The position numbers were made by a program, and so were the translations under genes. From Adineta ricciae (Eukaryota > Rotifera > Eurotatoria > Adinetida > Adinetidae), in contig CAJNOJ010000157.1 in NCBI GenBank assembly GCA_905250025.1, forward strand, positions 1-64,000: DNA of 64,000 bases. Direction: 5' to 3'. The notes beneath the pieces are model-generated. The model did not search any database and was not told where the DNA came from. It was given only the letters and a program-made list of their open reading frames with translations. Position 1 is the first letter of the stretch. Each line of letters begins with the position of its first letter. Shown piece by piece: positions 22,259 to 33,835 of this stretch.

Positions 22259-23258
22259 ATGACTACATTGAACACCATTCTTATTTATCTCCATCGATTT
22301 GTTGGTATTCCATTATTTATTACTGGAAATCTTGGAATTTTATTCAGTTTTTGGGTATTTTATCAGAAAACTTGGCGTAAAAATGTTTGTTTTCTATTTT
22401 CTTATTCTTCTTCTAACTAACTTCATCAATATTAATAATAGTTTATTCGTTAATATAACTATATTTGGTTTTCAAAGTCAAATATTAAATACAAATGTGG
22501 TATTATGTAAATTAAGTAATTATGTAACACTTATTTTTGATATCATGACGCCAAGTATTCTTGTTCTTTCTTCAATTGATCGTTTATTAATATATTCAAT
22601 AAATGTTGAAAGACGTTTGTATAGTTCAAAACGTTTAGCTTATTTTTCTCTTAGTATATCGATAATTATTTGGTCTATTTATTATCTTCATATTCCTATT
22701 GAATATGATTTATATCAATCTATATGTTCATTTCAATTCATTGGATTTTATTATGATTTTCTTTTTTATTCTCAAATGACAATAAATGTCTCTTTGATTG
22801 TATTAATGATTATTTTATCAATATTTTCAGATAAAAATATTCGTCAATTGAAATTAATACCACGTGAACAACGACAACAGGGTCGAGCAATGCATAAGAA
22901 AGATTTTCAATTACTTCGTTGTTTATTTCTGAAGAATATTATTCATATTATATGTAGTGGTCTCATATTTCCGTGTACAGTTTATAAAGCAATAACTCAT
23001 TTTAAAGTATTAACAGATTGGGAAGTGGATCGTGATAATTTCTTATTTATTCTTGGGTTTTTTATACATTCAATTTCACATTGTACTGATTTTTACATAT
23101 TTGTGATTGTTTCCAAAGCTTTTCGTCAAGATTTAAAACGATCAATACGGAAAATATTTGGTGAAAAAGATGTTGTAACAATATCAGAGACAGAAAACGA
23201 AGTAGAAATAAGAAATCAATCAATAGAATTACCCGTTATCAGTACTATTTTCTGCTGA
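22259..23258 (+). pseudogene. Rhodopsin-like GPCR, one frameshift
   Basis: Seven-helix receptor-like sequence. The true N-terminus begins at ATG 22259 in another frame (IYLHRFVGIPLFITGNLGIL is helix 1, with the family's G-N) and reaches ...WRKNVC. A surplus T in the TTT at about 22390-22393 shifts the frame; from there 300 codons stay open to the stop at 23256. Features: a helix-3 Cys (CKLSNYV), SIDRLLIY as the D-R-Y equivalent, an ECL2 Cys (SICSF), a basic third loop and a Ser/Glu-rich tail. Poly(A) signal AATAAA at about 23311. It belongs to the broad peptide-receptor-like set that is expanded in bdelloids. A sequencing error would restore it; otherwise it is a very recent pseudogene. Confidence 0.8.
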
Positions 23259-23259
23259 C

Positions 23260-23998
23260 AATAGATTTTGTTCTCCTTATTTTTCTTATGTATATATGTA
23301 TATCTTAAAGAATAAAAGATTTAATATATTTTGTCTTTTTCTATAAAATAAAATAGATTGATGTAATCTCAGCAATTCGGGAACTTTTTTGTTTGGTTAC
23401 ATGACGTATGAGCCACTCTATCAACAGTATGGCAGAACGCAATTATAAAACGACAAAAAAGCTTTCTTCTCTATGGTTTCCAGTCACACCATCGGCGGAA
23501 TAGCTTTTATTTTTTTTTACATTTAGTTGTTTATGTCTATACATCTTCCTCACATAATTCATCGTCATTGTTCAACGTACTTCAAACACTTATAGTCATC
23601 AGAATTGATTAAAGACTGCAAAGTACGGAACAGTTTATTTTATATCAATTTAGATAGAATAATTTCTTTCGCTATGTGTTCTCTTTTCATACAAATTGGT
23701 TTTACATTTACGTTACTCACGTTGAGATGAATTGTCTAATAAACTTTTTTTGATCCAAAATATGATGTAGTTCTAAGATTATAGTATCGCAATTTTATTT
23801 ACTTGTAATTTAGTTCTTTCATTATTAACAGTCAAAAAAAGATCACATGAATCTCTAGCATCATTGAAAAAAATTTCAACACTCTGATTATAAAATATTC
23901 CTATTCTATTTCGTATGTATATAGGAATATTATGTCCATAATCAATTTGCTCGAGTTCTTTTCATCGTATATGTTGATCAATATCAAGGGTGAGGGTG
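23260..23998. other. Intergenic, no gene seen
   Basis: AT-rich sequence after the GPCR with no supported ORF or recognised repeat. Confidence 0.4.
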
Positions 23999-24876
23999 AG
24001 GCTCGGGGTCAAAGGCCAAAAAAACATTTTTTTGCGAAAATGCTCACAACTGCATGAAACATCGTTTGGAAGAGGTCCTGAGGCTCGAGGTTGGCTGGAT
24101 GACGGGTGAAGGGGTAGGGACGTGACAGAAATGAAGAAAACATTTCATCCGCGTCTGAGAGGAGGGCTACATAGAAGAGTTGATTACGAAAAAGTAAAAA
24201 CACACTCGGTTGACTGTCGCATACCAAAGGCGAGTAGTCCAAAAATACATTCATTCACAAGTTACATACTGGAGAGCAATCCTAAATGCTGAGCTTCGAT
24301 ATATTGAGAGTTTTTGTACGCCTTTAAGCCTTTTGATTAAGGGGATAGCCTCAGATGTTCGGACGCGGATAATTTTATCAATGAGATGCTGATGGAATGC
24401 TAATTAATTTTCGATACTTTTTAGTAGCACACAGGTAATTATATGATAGATAGGGACTGCTTTGGAACGGCGAGTTGTGAGTGCGCCTGGTAATCTAGCC
24501 AGTTACCAAAGTATCAACAATCCGACACGTTCAAATGCGAAATATATAGAGTTTCATTTGGCTTTACCGAAATTATCTTTCCTTTGGAAAAAGGAGGACA
24601 TGTTTACAAGTCCAAATCCATAATAGTCATTTGTAGCGAGCTTCTGCTTCCTGTAAACAATGACTGTCAGTCAGGAACATCGGATAATTAAAAGGAACAC
24701 AAGTACTCTTTTGGTTCTTTTGAACACTGTGAGGCGAATGAAGATCAGTTTCTGGGGACCCTTTCAAAGGTTATACATTTGTCTTGTTTTGCATAAAACG
24801 CACATAAGGCTATTTTATTTTCAGTCAGTGGTTCAGTCGAGGGCATAGCGAGTCTGCCTCGACGAGCGTTACTAGT
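23999..24876 (+). repeat. 0.88-kb dispersed repeat, inverted partner at 40 kb
   Basis: Close reverse complement of 40172-41045 along its whole length; differences are scattered substitutions and small indels. The right end carries the 39-bp hairpin unit (24832-24869), followed by ACTAG in both copies. It codes for nothing recognisable. It is probably a non-autonomous transposon; the hairpin followed by CTAG recalls a Helitron 3' end, but other copies of the hairpin lack the CTAG. Confidence 0.7.
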
Positions 24877-25039
24877 GTTTCATATAATGAAAAAGATCTA
24901 CTCGAGTTCGATCTAAAAATATCAATCATCATCCATTCTCATCAAATAATCGGAATTTATTGCACGTATTAAAGGATGATAAAACACATTTGCTGATAAC
25001 TAATATCTCGTTTAATATGATGTTGACGCGTTGCTTAAG

Positions 25040-25402
25040 TAAAAAATTGATCATGAAATATGAGAAATGGATCTTGAAAATGATCTTTTGTAGAATGAAA
25101 TAACATCACTGAATAAATCATATTGATAATAAGATTTATTGATATATTAGTACTACGAATAAGTGTAACGATTACAGCACGTGGATTATTATTCCATGGA
25201 ATATTTAATGGATCAAATGATGAGAAATATTTAATAATTCAATATGATTAGTTTTTGTTGTCTTATTAATTGAAGAAATATATATTAACGGAAATAGTTT
25301 ATTAATACGAAAGTTAAGTATTATATAGAATGGAAACATAAAAAATATAAGAATTAATATTACACACAATTTAAAACATGGAAATTTTGTACATAAATCC
25401 AT
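25040..25402 (-). pseudogene. Decayed membrane-protein fragment
   Basis: The minus strand reads an open stretch with a hydrophobic segment (FKLCVILILIFFMFPFYIIL), then Asn/Ile-rich sequence containing FDPLNIPWNNNPRAVIV and further hydrophobic residues, with a frame change between the parts near 25205. It looks like remains of a multi-pass membrane protein; the family is not identifiable by eye. Confidence 0.35.
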
Positions 25403-25639
25403 CTTCGTTATGTTTTATTCATTTTAACTAAAACAATAGACAACCAGGTTCATAGAAAAAGGCGTGCACTTCAACTATACATGCTAAATTTATATTGAAT
25501 AGGTGTACACGGTATATCAAAATTATAAGCCCCCCGCTATCTTGTTGAAGAAAATTTAGTTTTCGTTTCCAGAAGACATAAGTTTGATCATAGTATATAT
25601 TCGTTACATAGACAAATAGATGTACTATATACGTATATA

Positions 25640-25995
25640 CACGTAATATCTCGTCAATTACATATTCTTGGTGTTGTGCTCGTCAAACGATTCATAAATA
25701 TGAAGAATTTCACACAGTCACTACAAAACCTGGTGCTGGTCGTCCACCAAAAACCACAGAACGTGAACGACGCCTAATGAAATTCGAACAATTACGAGAT
25801 GATACATATTCGTTAAATGATCTCGTACGATATTCTCATACGAATTTAAATTTATCTGTTAGTCGGTCAACAATTAGTCGTATTCTTCGAGGTTTTAATA
25901 TAACGCTCGTCGAGGCAGACTCGCTTTACCCTCGACTGATTTTTTTAAAATAAACGTCATAAAGTGAAATGGTTTCTTGAAACGTTTTTCATTTT
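25640..25995 (+). pseudogene. Tc1/IS630-type transposase fragment
   Basis: One frame gives a helix-turn-helix region followed by the GRPR-like linker GAGRPPKTTERERR and a second helix-turn-helix (SVSRSTISRILRGFNI), the normal order of a Tc1-type N-terminus. At 25903-25941 the 39-bp hairpin unit interrupts it; beyond this the frame resumes with NKRHKVKWFLET, matching the residues expected before the catalytic domain. The DDE part is absent. Confidence 0.72.
25903..25941 (+). repeat. 39-bp hairpin unit inside Tc1 fragment
   Basis: ACGCTCGTCGAGGCAGACTC then GCTTTACCCTCGACTGATT. Stem CGAGG/CCTCG. It separates two collinear parts of a Tc1 transposase, so it behaves like an inserted miniature element. 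Confidence 0.65.
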
Positions 25996-26019
25996 GAAAA
26001 ATTGAAGATGATATTCACA

Positions 26020-26237
26020 TACCCAGGTCGAACGATCCCATACTCGGATCCCATGTCGGATCTCGATGGATCCGAAGCATGGATTTGCTGAATTTTCTAA
26101 GAGTTATCATAGAACATAGCTAAAAAAATCACTCATAAAGTTTGCAACAACCGACGGGATTTTTCTAGTCGGATTCCAATGCAATTCTGTTTCCAGGAAT
26201 CCGATCGGGTCCAGCATTGGATTTGTTGACCTGGGTA
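26020..26237. mobile_element. 218-bp MITE with TACCCAGGTC ends
   Basis: Left TACCCAGGTCGAACGATCC, right (inverted) TACCCAGGTCAACAAATCC. A CACA duplication flanks it (26016-26019, 26238-26241). It shares TIRs with the 65-bp palindrome at 13878-13942. Non-coding. Confidence 0.65.
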
Positions 26238-26348
26238 CACAGTAACGTTAGTTTTCAGTTAACGATACGAATTCCACGATACGAAAACAAGTTTAATGAC
26301 AAAAATAATCCACCTTTACCCATAACTGCAAACGTTTAGAGAATTAGA

Positions 26349-26880
26349 TAATGCTCGCCGAGGCAGAGTGGCTTAGCTCTTCACTGGTTTCCTGATTCAT
26401 TCATCCTAGATATCCAATTTGTCAGCTTTAAAGACCGCGATACCTGATTGGTCAATTTCACAATCTCTCATAGTTATCGATTCGTTTCATCGTTCTTCGC
26501 ATTCTATTCGTGAAGTCACTATCAATGTTGCCTTTTGACTCTGACACAGGCACACCCCCATATACAGTATTTGTCGTCATATGACCCTCTCCAGACCAGA
26601 GAATATCTAATGTGTACATATGCATATCCATAATATCTTATCATATCAGCCAATTTATTGCTGCGGCCAACGTCTGTTTAAGACCTAAGACTCTTTCCCT
26701 GGCATACAAAAACTAGGCTCGGTTAACCTTTTAACGAATTCCAAACAGTATTTTGTTAAATTTTGAACATTTTTGAAAATATTGTTTTTTTGATCTTTGA
26801 CCCTGCCACAGACAAACAGAAAAACTATTTTTTTTTGTATGACCCTCCTTTCAGTCGAGGGAATAAGATGCAGAATTAAG
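26349..26880 (+). repeat. Modular repeat tract
   Basis: Contains a decayed hairpin unit (about 26350-26390), the CACACCCCCATATACAGTAT module (26548-26600) and, at about 26740-26875, a module with TTTGACCCTGCCACAGAC and TATGACCCTCCTTTCAGTCG. All belong to the repeat family of the 24- and 40-kb copies. Confidence 0.5.
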
Positions 26881-27013
26881 TTTAATTTATTTCAACAGAA
26901 CTCGATTTTACATGGATATTTTCTCAATTGAAAAGAATCAACATAAAATTTATTAGAAAAATGATTGAATAGGTAAACGGAATGTCTTATTTGAAAAAAA
27001 GGGAAATAAATGA

Positions 27014-27256
27014 TTACCAACATTCTTTCTTAGGAATTCCCCCAGTACACCATACGGAAGAACACGAGGAATTTTTGATAACATTCGGTAAATAAGCTAT
27101 TATCTTACATCCTTCACAAGTAAGACATTGTATAAGATAACCACTAGGACTAATTATCTGCATAGCACCCCTGTCAATGAACATTGTATATTTTCCAAGA
27201 CACAACGTTGCACTGAGAATAAAACATAAAAGTAATACACGCAATAACATTATCAA
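27014..27256 (-). CDS. Small secreted Cys-rich protein
   Basis: 80 residues. A classic signal peptide (MIMLLRVLLLCFILSATLCLG) is predicted to be cut near residue 21, leaving a mature chain of about 59 residues with six Cys in the pattern CxxCxxC, CxxxxC and a C-terminal C. The even count suggests disulfides and extracellular export. An N-x-S glycosylation site (KNSS) is visible. A minus-strand AATAAA lies about 60 bp downstream (near 26950). It has no recognised family and is a single-exon gene in a repeat-rich area. Function unknown. Confidence 0.55.
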   Translation of the reverse strand: MIMLLRVLLLCFILSATLCLGKYTMFIDRGAMQIISPSGYLIQCLTCEGCKIIAYLPNVIKNSSCSSVWCTGGIPKKECW

Positions 27257-27374
27257 AACTATAGTGTGTTACATTTGAATCGTTTTCGCTCCTTGATTTA
27301 TATGTCGATTTCATTAACAACCGCACGAGAGAAATAGAAGAAAATGATACTTTATTGACGAAATAAATACACAT

Positions 27375-28045
27375 TAAGAATATTTTTTAAATATTGATAA
27401 CCCTTCAGGCAAGTTTCGCAGCTCGTCTCTATAAAATAAATGATTTCCATCGCAATATGACACCGTATACCTTTCAACACACGAAGTTCTCTACAATAAA
27501 CTGACATATGTTGAAGAAATTTACAAAATAATCAAAAAAATATTTGAATATGTGACAAAGATTTGGTAATAAAAAAAACCTCATCTACAAATATTTTCAT
27601 ATTTATAAAAAAATCTTAAGTATACATAAAAATGCCTGGAGAAACATTGTGGATCGTTGTTTGACAAATGTGTGGACATTCAAGAAGACAAACTCTGATG
27701 AGTTCTTATCGAAATAATTCCTTCATATATCTTCAGAGAAGACCAGAGAATATTGAGGACTATGCAAATAAATATCAGTACAAGCTGTACTTTGATTTAT
27801 CTCACACTATCAATTTTGAGACTGAAAAGTCTGGAAAGATATCACACCTTAAGTATTGTTTAGCTGATATGTACTGAAATGTTTATGAGAAAACTTCATC
27901 GTAATAGAAAAAGTCTACTTTAGTCTTGAACCGTTCAATAATTCATAATGTGAAGCAGCATTTCCGGCTAAAGTGAATTGTGGATAAATTCAAGACTGAC
28001 GGTGTTAAAGAGAACAATCTCGATCTGCTTTATCATTAATCCCAT
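27375..28045. other. Intergenic, no supported gene
   Basis: A 69-codon plus-strand ORF at 27668-27877 shows no family features. Nothing else is recognised. Confidence 0.35.
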
Positions 28046-28049
28046 TTAA

Positions 28050-28640
28050 TGCTTTCGAAGAGATTTGTTTTTTTCTAGAAAATGATTTGAATTTAGTGAC
28101 TTTAATGTACAATTTTTTCTCTATAAATATATTTCTTGATTTATTTAACATATATAATCATCTTTTAAATTAACTTTTTTCATATCGAGATTATGCAATA
28201 AGAACGAGATAAAGCGAAAGAATTTTTTGAATGATTGAAAGTTTTAGTTGATTTAGAAACGTTATAAAGAGATTTTTTCTAGAACAAACTCGTTTTCCTT
28301 TCTTCTCTGAATATCTCTCTCTTCGGAGATCATCTCATTTGATATTCTATGTGAATCACTTTTTTTTCATTTGGATATTTTTTCCATAAATTCACACATC
28401 ATGAGCTATACAAGACATCAGTCAACAAGTGTCATCTGAAGAATCTAATGTAGACAATAGCGAAAGTTCGCAGATTAATATGAGTTCTTTCGATGATGGT
28501 TTTGCTAAAACAGAGTTAAAATTTTCAAGATCTGAACAAGACAATGTTGACAAACTCTTCAGTGAAAATTAATTACTCATGAAGAAATGCGCAAATTCTT
28601 GGGACAATTTCACTAATTCAGTATTGAATAAAACAAATAC
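28050..28640 (+). pseudogene. piggyBac remnant, 5' end with internal deletion
   Basis: TTAA (28046-28049) precedes TGCTTTCGAAGAGATT, aligned with the family A start CCCTTTCGAGGCGATT, and the following leader also aligns. The N-terminal coding region is recognisable from about 28430 (SSEESNVDNSESS, SSFDDGF) and then jumps directly to sequence matching ITHEEMRKFLG, skipping about 100 codons. It ends in unrelated AT-rich DNA; no 3' terminus was found. A diverged family A relative. Confidence 0.7.
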
Positions 28641-29628
28641 TAAATAGGTTTCGACGGAAAATGGTCATAAATCATCAGTGTACATAGATGTATTCGATAA
28701 GAATCTGAAAAGAATTGAGACAAGATCATCGACTATAGTGCACATTTTCTTTTCATTAAGGAAAAGAAATGATTATTATTTTGTTCTGTTCGTTATTGAA
28801 TCATTGATTTAAATAGATGAAATTCATGTCATGATGTGATTTTTAGCTTAAAAGGAGGAAAAAAATCATGAATCATATGAACGAAAAGGAGAAAAACGAA
28901 TCACGAATGTATAAAAAGAAGTACAACGTTGTTTCTTTGACTATATTAACAGATTGAAACAGTAAAATCATCAATTATTTCTACACGTCCATTTTTACAA
29001 CTCGAAACACGAATCAGATTGTAATGAAGTTTTCTGCATAGGTAATTCGATCTCGATTGTTATTAATATTGATGAGCTATTTTAAAAATACTAATGTCAG
29101 TATTTCTTATAGAATATTTGTAATACAAATTACCCTTGAATAAGATGTGAAGTTTTCACATTTTATTTTTCTTGGTGCACAAAAGAATATTCAAAAGCGT
29201 TCGATACATTTCCTAGTTTTTCCCCGATCATAAATTGTTTTCACCCCCATGAATAATTTAAATATTCGTACTTTTTCTCAGCGAAAAAAAAGCAACTTTC
29301 ATTACTTGTATACTTGATGCCATTAATAAGAATTGTCACCTGTTCTTTTTCTCAATTCTACATCAGTACGATGTGAATTTATGTCAACAGAACTTATTTG
29401 CTTTGCCTACAAGCGAAAAATTTCCTTTTTCTTTTGTACATGATTTATCGAACATCGTAAATATACCGATGAATAAATAAATTAGAAAAACATTTTTTGA
29501 TCACTGTTAAAATTACTGAGAAGTAAGACGAAAATCTTTTTATCTCAGTGAAATTATAGTTTCAATCAGAACCGAGACTTCCATTTCTATGATATTGTTT
29601 TAGATATTTAATTTTCAAGTGAAAGACA
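28641..29628. other. Upstream region of the ART/FG-GAP gene
   Basis: About 1 kb of AT-rich DNA with no supported ORF. It should contain the promoter of the fusion gene, but I see no convincing TATA or initiator to mark. Confidence 0.35.
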
Positions 29629-32600
29629 ATGAAGAGGCATAATAATAATAAGACAATGGACGATCATGCTTCGATCTCACTAACGAAAATCGCACGGATG
29701 ACCGATCAATTACAGAATATTGATGAAGAAGAAACAATAACAGTAACAGTGAACGATTCTGTCGAAAATAATCTTCGAGTTGTTGATGTAACTGTTGACG
29801 AACCAACTGTAACTTCTGCGCACATCATTAATAACAACAATGGAAATTCAGGTCCTATTATTGGATATGCTCAAGCACCTTTATTACCACTTGTTAAAGC
29901 ATGCGCACCATTGACTCATATTCTTCATGATTTATCATTCTATGTACAAATGGCACTCAACGAAACTCCAGAAGAACCACCTGATGGTTTAACAATTGAT
30001 GAAAGCGCTGCGATTCGCCTATACTCAATGGAATGGAAACGACCGCATCGAAGTCTTTATTCCATGCTCAATTATACTATCAACAATGATCGTCAAAATT
30101 TGCCATATTATTTTAAGTATATGAAACTATTTTTAACTGGTTTAGTCAAATTACCATGTCATCCACCGCTAACCGTTTGGCGAGGTGTGACGAAGGATTT
30201 AAGTGCGCATTTTCCACCCGGTGTACCAGTAACTTGGTGGGGATTTTCATCATGTACAACTTCATTGACTGTATTGAATAATAATTTGTATTTGGGAAAT
30301 AGTGGTGATCGTACATTGTTCTCCGTCGAAGCAATTAATGGACGAGCAATACGTGCTCATTCACATTATATTACTGAAGAAGAAATTCTTCTTTTACCTG
30401 GCACTCATATGATAGTCAAATCACAGTTGAATCCAGCACCTGATCTTCATATTATTCATTTGAAACAAATTATACCGGATGAAGTTTTATTGGAACCGCC
30501 ATTTAAAGGTATTTTTGAATATTTTCATTTATTTGTTTTAAATGAATCCTATTTCTACATTAAGGTGCACATATTTATCAAGAGAATCAGTAAGTTGGAT
30601 ATTATCTTGTAGTATTCGTAGTTTTAATCGATGTTTTTATTATATTTACAAGACGTCAGTGGTATCGAACGAAAAGATTCGTCATTCCACTCGCTTTATT
30701 GATTGCTCTTATCATTGCAGCAATCGTCCTTGGCTCCGTTTTAGGAACAAGAGCTAACAAAACTTCTATAATTAACAGTACTTCAGGTACGATTCTTCTC
30801 CTTTCAGTTCGGGAGAGATGAGTGTTACATATCAACATTTTCATATTTCCATTCAATATGATTTTTAGTGTCTGTGTGCGACAAGCCATTTGAATACAAA
30901 GGTTCTTATGATACTGGAAATTATCCAGTTTCTACTACACTCGGCTATTTTACTAATGACAAAAAATTAGATGCAGTAGTAGCTAACAGCGACGACAATT
31001 ACATCACTTTAATGCTTGGAAATGGAGATGGAACTTTTATATTTCCAGGCAAGTATGTAGTTGGCATGTCTCCCACTTCTGTGACGACAGCTGATTTTAA
31101 TGTTGATGGTAAACTGGACCTTGCAGTTGCTCATGGGGATGACAACACCATCAGTGTGTTACTTAATAATGGAGATGGATTCTTTCAGACTCCAACATTT
31201 TATACAGTTGGTCGTTCTCCTCAATCTGTGATAGCATATGATTTTAACAATGATGGCCGATTAGATCTAGCGGTGGCAAATTATTTTGACGATGCTGTCT
31301 GCATATTACTCGGCAATGGAGATGGAACTTTTCAGACTTCAACATTCTATTGGGTTGGTAATGTACCGATCTCGGTAATATCAGATGATTTCAACAATGA
31401 CAACAAAAAAGATCTGGCAGTGGCCAACTATAAGAACAACACTATCAGCATATTACTTGGTAATGGAGATGGAACTTTTCAATCCCAAAAATTATATGTG
31501 GTGGGCGATTCTCCACGATCTGTGGCATCAGGTGACTTTAATAATGACAAAAAAGTGGATCTGGCTGTGGCTACCTTTACTGGAAATACTATCAGTGTGT
31601 TACTCGGCAATGGAGATGGAACATTTCAAGCTCCAACGTACTATGTGGTCGGTTCGGCTCCAAGCGCTTTGGTAGCATATGATTTCAATAACGATAAAAA
31701 TATCGATATAGCAGTGGCTAACTGGAATGATGAAAGTGTCAGTGTCTTGCTTGGCAACGGTGATGGAACATTTCAGACTCACGTGGATTACATGATTGGT
31801 AGAACTCCAGGATCTATAATATCAACTGATTTCAACAACGATCAACAACTAGATCTTGCAGTGACCAACTATTACAATAACAGTATCCATGTGTTATTTG
31901 GAAAAGGAGATGGAACCTTTCAGGATCAAACGTACTATATGGTTGGTATGTATCCGACTTCGTTGATATCCGGTGATTTCAACAATGATACCAAAATAGA
32001 TCTTGCAGTAACTAATTATAATGACAGCACTGTAAGTGTGTTAGTTGGTAATGGAAATGGAATGTTTTTATCTACAACGAACTATACAGTTGGTGTCGGG
32101 CCACAGTCTGTAATATCAGCTGACTTTAATAATGATGGCAAATTAGATGTAGCAGTAGGTAACTATCACAGCAACACTATCAGCCTACTGCTTGGCAACG
32201 GAGATGGAAGTTTTCAAAGCCCAATGAATATTGGAGTTGGTCAGGGGCCGCAATCAGTACTGTCAGCTGATTTCAACAACGATAATAAAACAGATCTGAC
32301 CGTGACTAACCAAATTGATAATACTACCAGTGTGTTACTTGGTAATGGGGATGGAACCTTTCAGTCTCCTTTAAACTTTATAGTTGGTGGTGGGCCACAA
32401 TCTGTCATATCATCTGACTTTAATAATGATGGCAATGTGGATCTAGCAGTGGTTAACTACTACAGCAACACTATTAGCGTGCTACTAGGTAATGGTGATG
32501 GAAGTTTTCGGAATCCAATGAACATCGGTGTTGGTCATGGGCCACGATCTGTAATATCAGCTGATTTCAACAATGATAACAAACAGGATTTAGCAGTAAC

Positions 32601-32943
32601 AAATTTCTTTGAAAATACCATCAGTGTGTTATTTGGTAGTGGAAATGGAAGTTTTCTGGCTGCAAGGAACTATAGGGTTGGTAGTCGACCAGTTTTTCTG
32701 ATATCAAATGATTTCAACAATGATAACAAAAAAGATCTGTTAGTTGCCAATTACAACGATGGAACTGTCAGTTTATTGCTTGGCTATGGTAATGGAACTT
32801 TTCAAAATTCAATCAAATATGCAGTTGGAAAGGGTCCATCTTCTATAGCGTCAGGCGACATCAACAATGATAGCAAATTGGATGTAGTTGTAACAAGCAA
32901 AGTGTCTGTAGACATGTCTGTTCTTCTTAACGGCTGCAATTAG
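29629..32943 (+). CDS. ADP-ribosyltransferase–TM–FG-GAP fusion protein
   Basis: Spliced model: 29629-30508, 30565-30589 (25-nt exon), 30653-30786 and 30869-32943. Introns are 56, 63 and 82 bp; 3114 nt, 1037 residues, fully open. Residues ~80-300 form an arginine-specific mono-ADP-ribosyltransferase (ARTC type), which transfers ADP-ribose from NAD to Arg side chains. The R-S-ExE triad is complete: Arg185 in TVWRGV, FSSCTTS at 206-212 and the ExE in TEEEILLLPG (250-252). Residues ~311-333 (FVIPLALLIALIIAAIVLG) are one transmembrane helix preceded by RQWYRTKR, so positive-inside predicts a cytosolic ART and an outside C-terminus. That C-terminus is 14 FG-GAP/VCBS repeats of ~48 residues with Ca-binding DFNNDGxxDLAVAN and GNGDGTF, enough for two seven-bladed propellers. 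Poly(A) AATAAA near 33017. Whether both halves share one transcript needs cDNA, but the phases agree at every junction. Confidence 0.82.
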
Positions 32944-33329
32944 TTGATAATCTTATTTCAAATATATTGACATACGTGTATATGAATCATTAATCTTGAA
33001 TATGTGCGTGATTTTGAATAAATAAATATCGTCATCCATTTCGACTTCTGACTTTTATAATGTTAATTCTCTTTTTACTCAAAATATTTCCTATCGTGCA
33101 ATTACACTTAAAAACAAACTAGTTTTTTTGTATCAGAAACAAAATTATATTGGTCAAGTTGTGGAAGTTATTTGATGTCGGTTTGACTTTTTACTAACAG
33201 TTTAGAGAAGTTCTATCGTGAATTCGTCAAAAAGAATCCTCGAGAATATACTGATAAACTTCATAGTCGAACAGTGAAATGTTTTCAAAGTTAATTCGTA
33301 TTTCTTGAGCGAATGTATATCAGATTGGA

Positions 33330-33440
33330 TCCGTTGAAATCTGAGTCGGTTCCGGTACAGCTCTTCTCGATTCCGGCGCAGTTTTCGCCGATTCCAGCAG
33401 GTTCCTTGAGCCGGAACCGACCGTGCCATAATAACCTGGA
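33330..33440. repeat. GC-richer repeat ending CCGACCGTGCC
   Basis: GTCGGTTCCGGTACAGC with later GAGCCGGAACCGAC forms an inverted pair, followed by CATAATAACCTGGATAA. It is related to the element at 15113-15330. Confidence 0.5.
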
Positions 33441-33835
33441 TAATTAATTGTTAAAATATTCCACTCGCGGCTAGCCGTTACATGTACATTTTCGCCCTTC
33501 CATTTTGTCTAGAGTCACTTTTGAAACTAATTCATTCATTCTCCTCTATTCCTTCTTTAAAAGTCACCCTCTTTGTGCTGCTGTGACTATCGAAGACAAC
33601 ACCTGACAAGCGAAAACATTATTTTGAATGACTGGCATCAGATGATATTCGTATAGTATGGCTGTTTATAAAAGTGTGTGATCTCATTAATATACTGATG
33701 ACTATGAAGATCCAGCGATCGGACTTCAGTCAGCTGTTACATTTTGTTCTAGATATTGCCACTTAAAACATTATCGTCTAAAAAATTGATCCTTTGTCGC
33801 AAAAAACGGGCGAAAAAGTGTTTATGAAAAAACTA
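33441..33835. other. Intergenic, no gene seen
   Basis: No supported feature between the two dispersed repeats. Confidence 0.4.

Noticed and set aside
23999..24876. Helitron 3' end (hairpin followed by CTAG)
   Set aside because: The hairpin is followed by ACTAG in these two copies, but stand-alone hairpin units at 20.7 and 25.9 kb lack CTRR, and no 5' TC end or Rep/helicase was seen.
31385..31675. 96-codon ORF in the FG-GAP region
   Set aside because: Out-of-frame translation of the regular FG-GAP repeats; it has no independent features.
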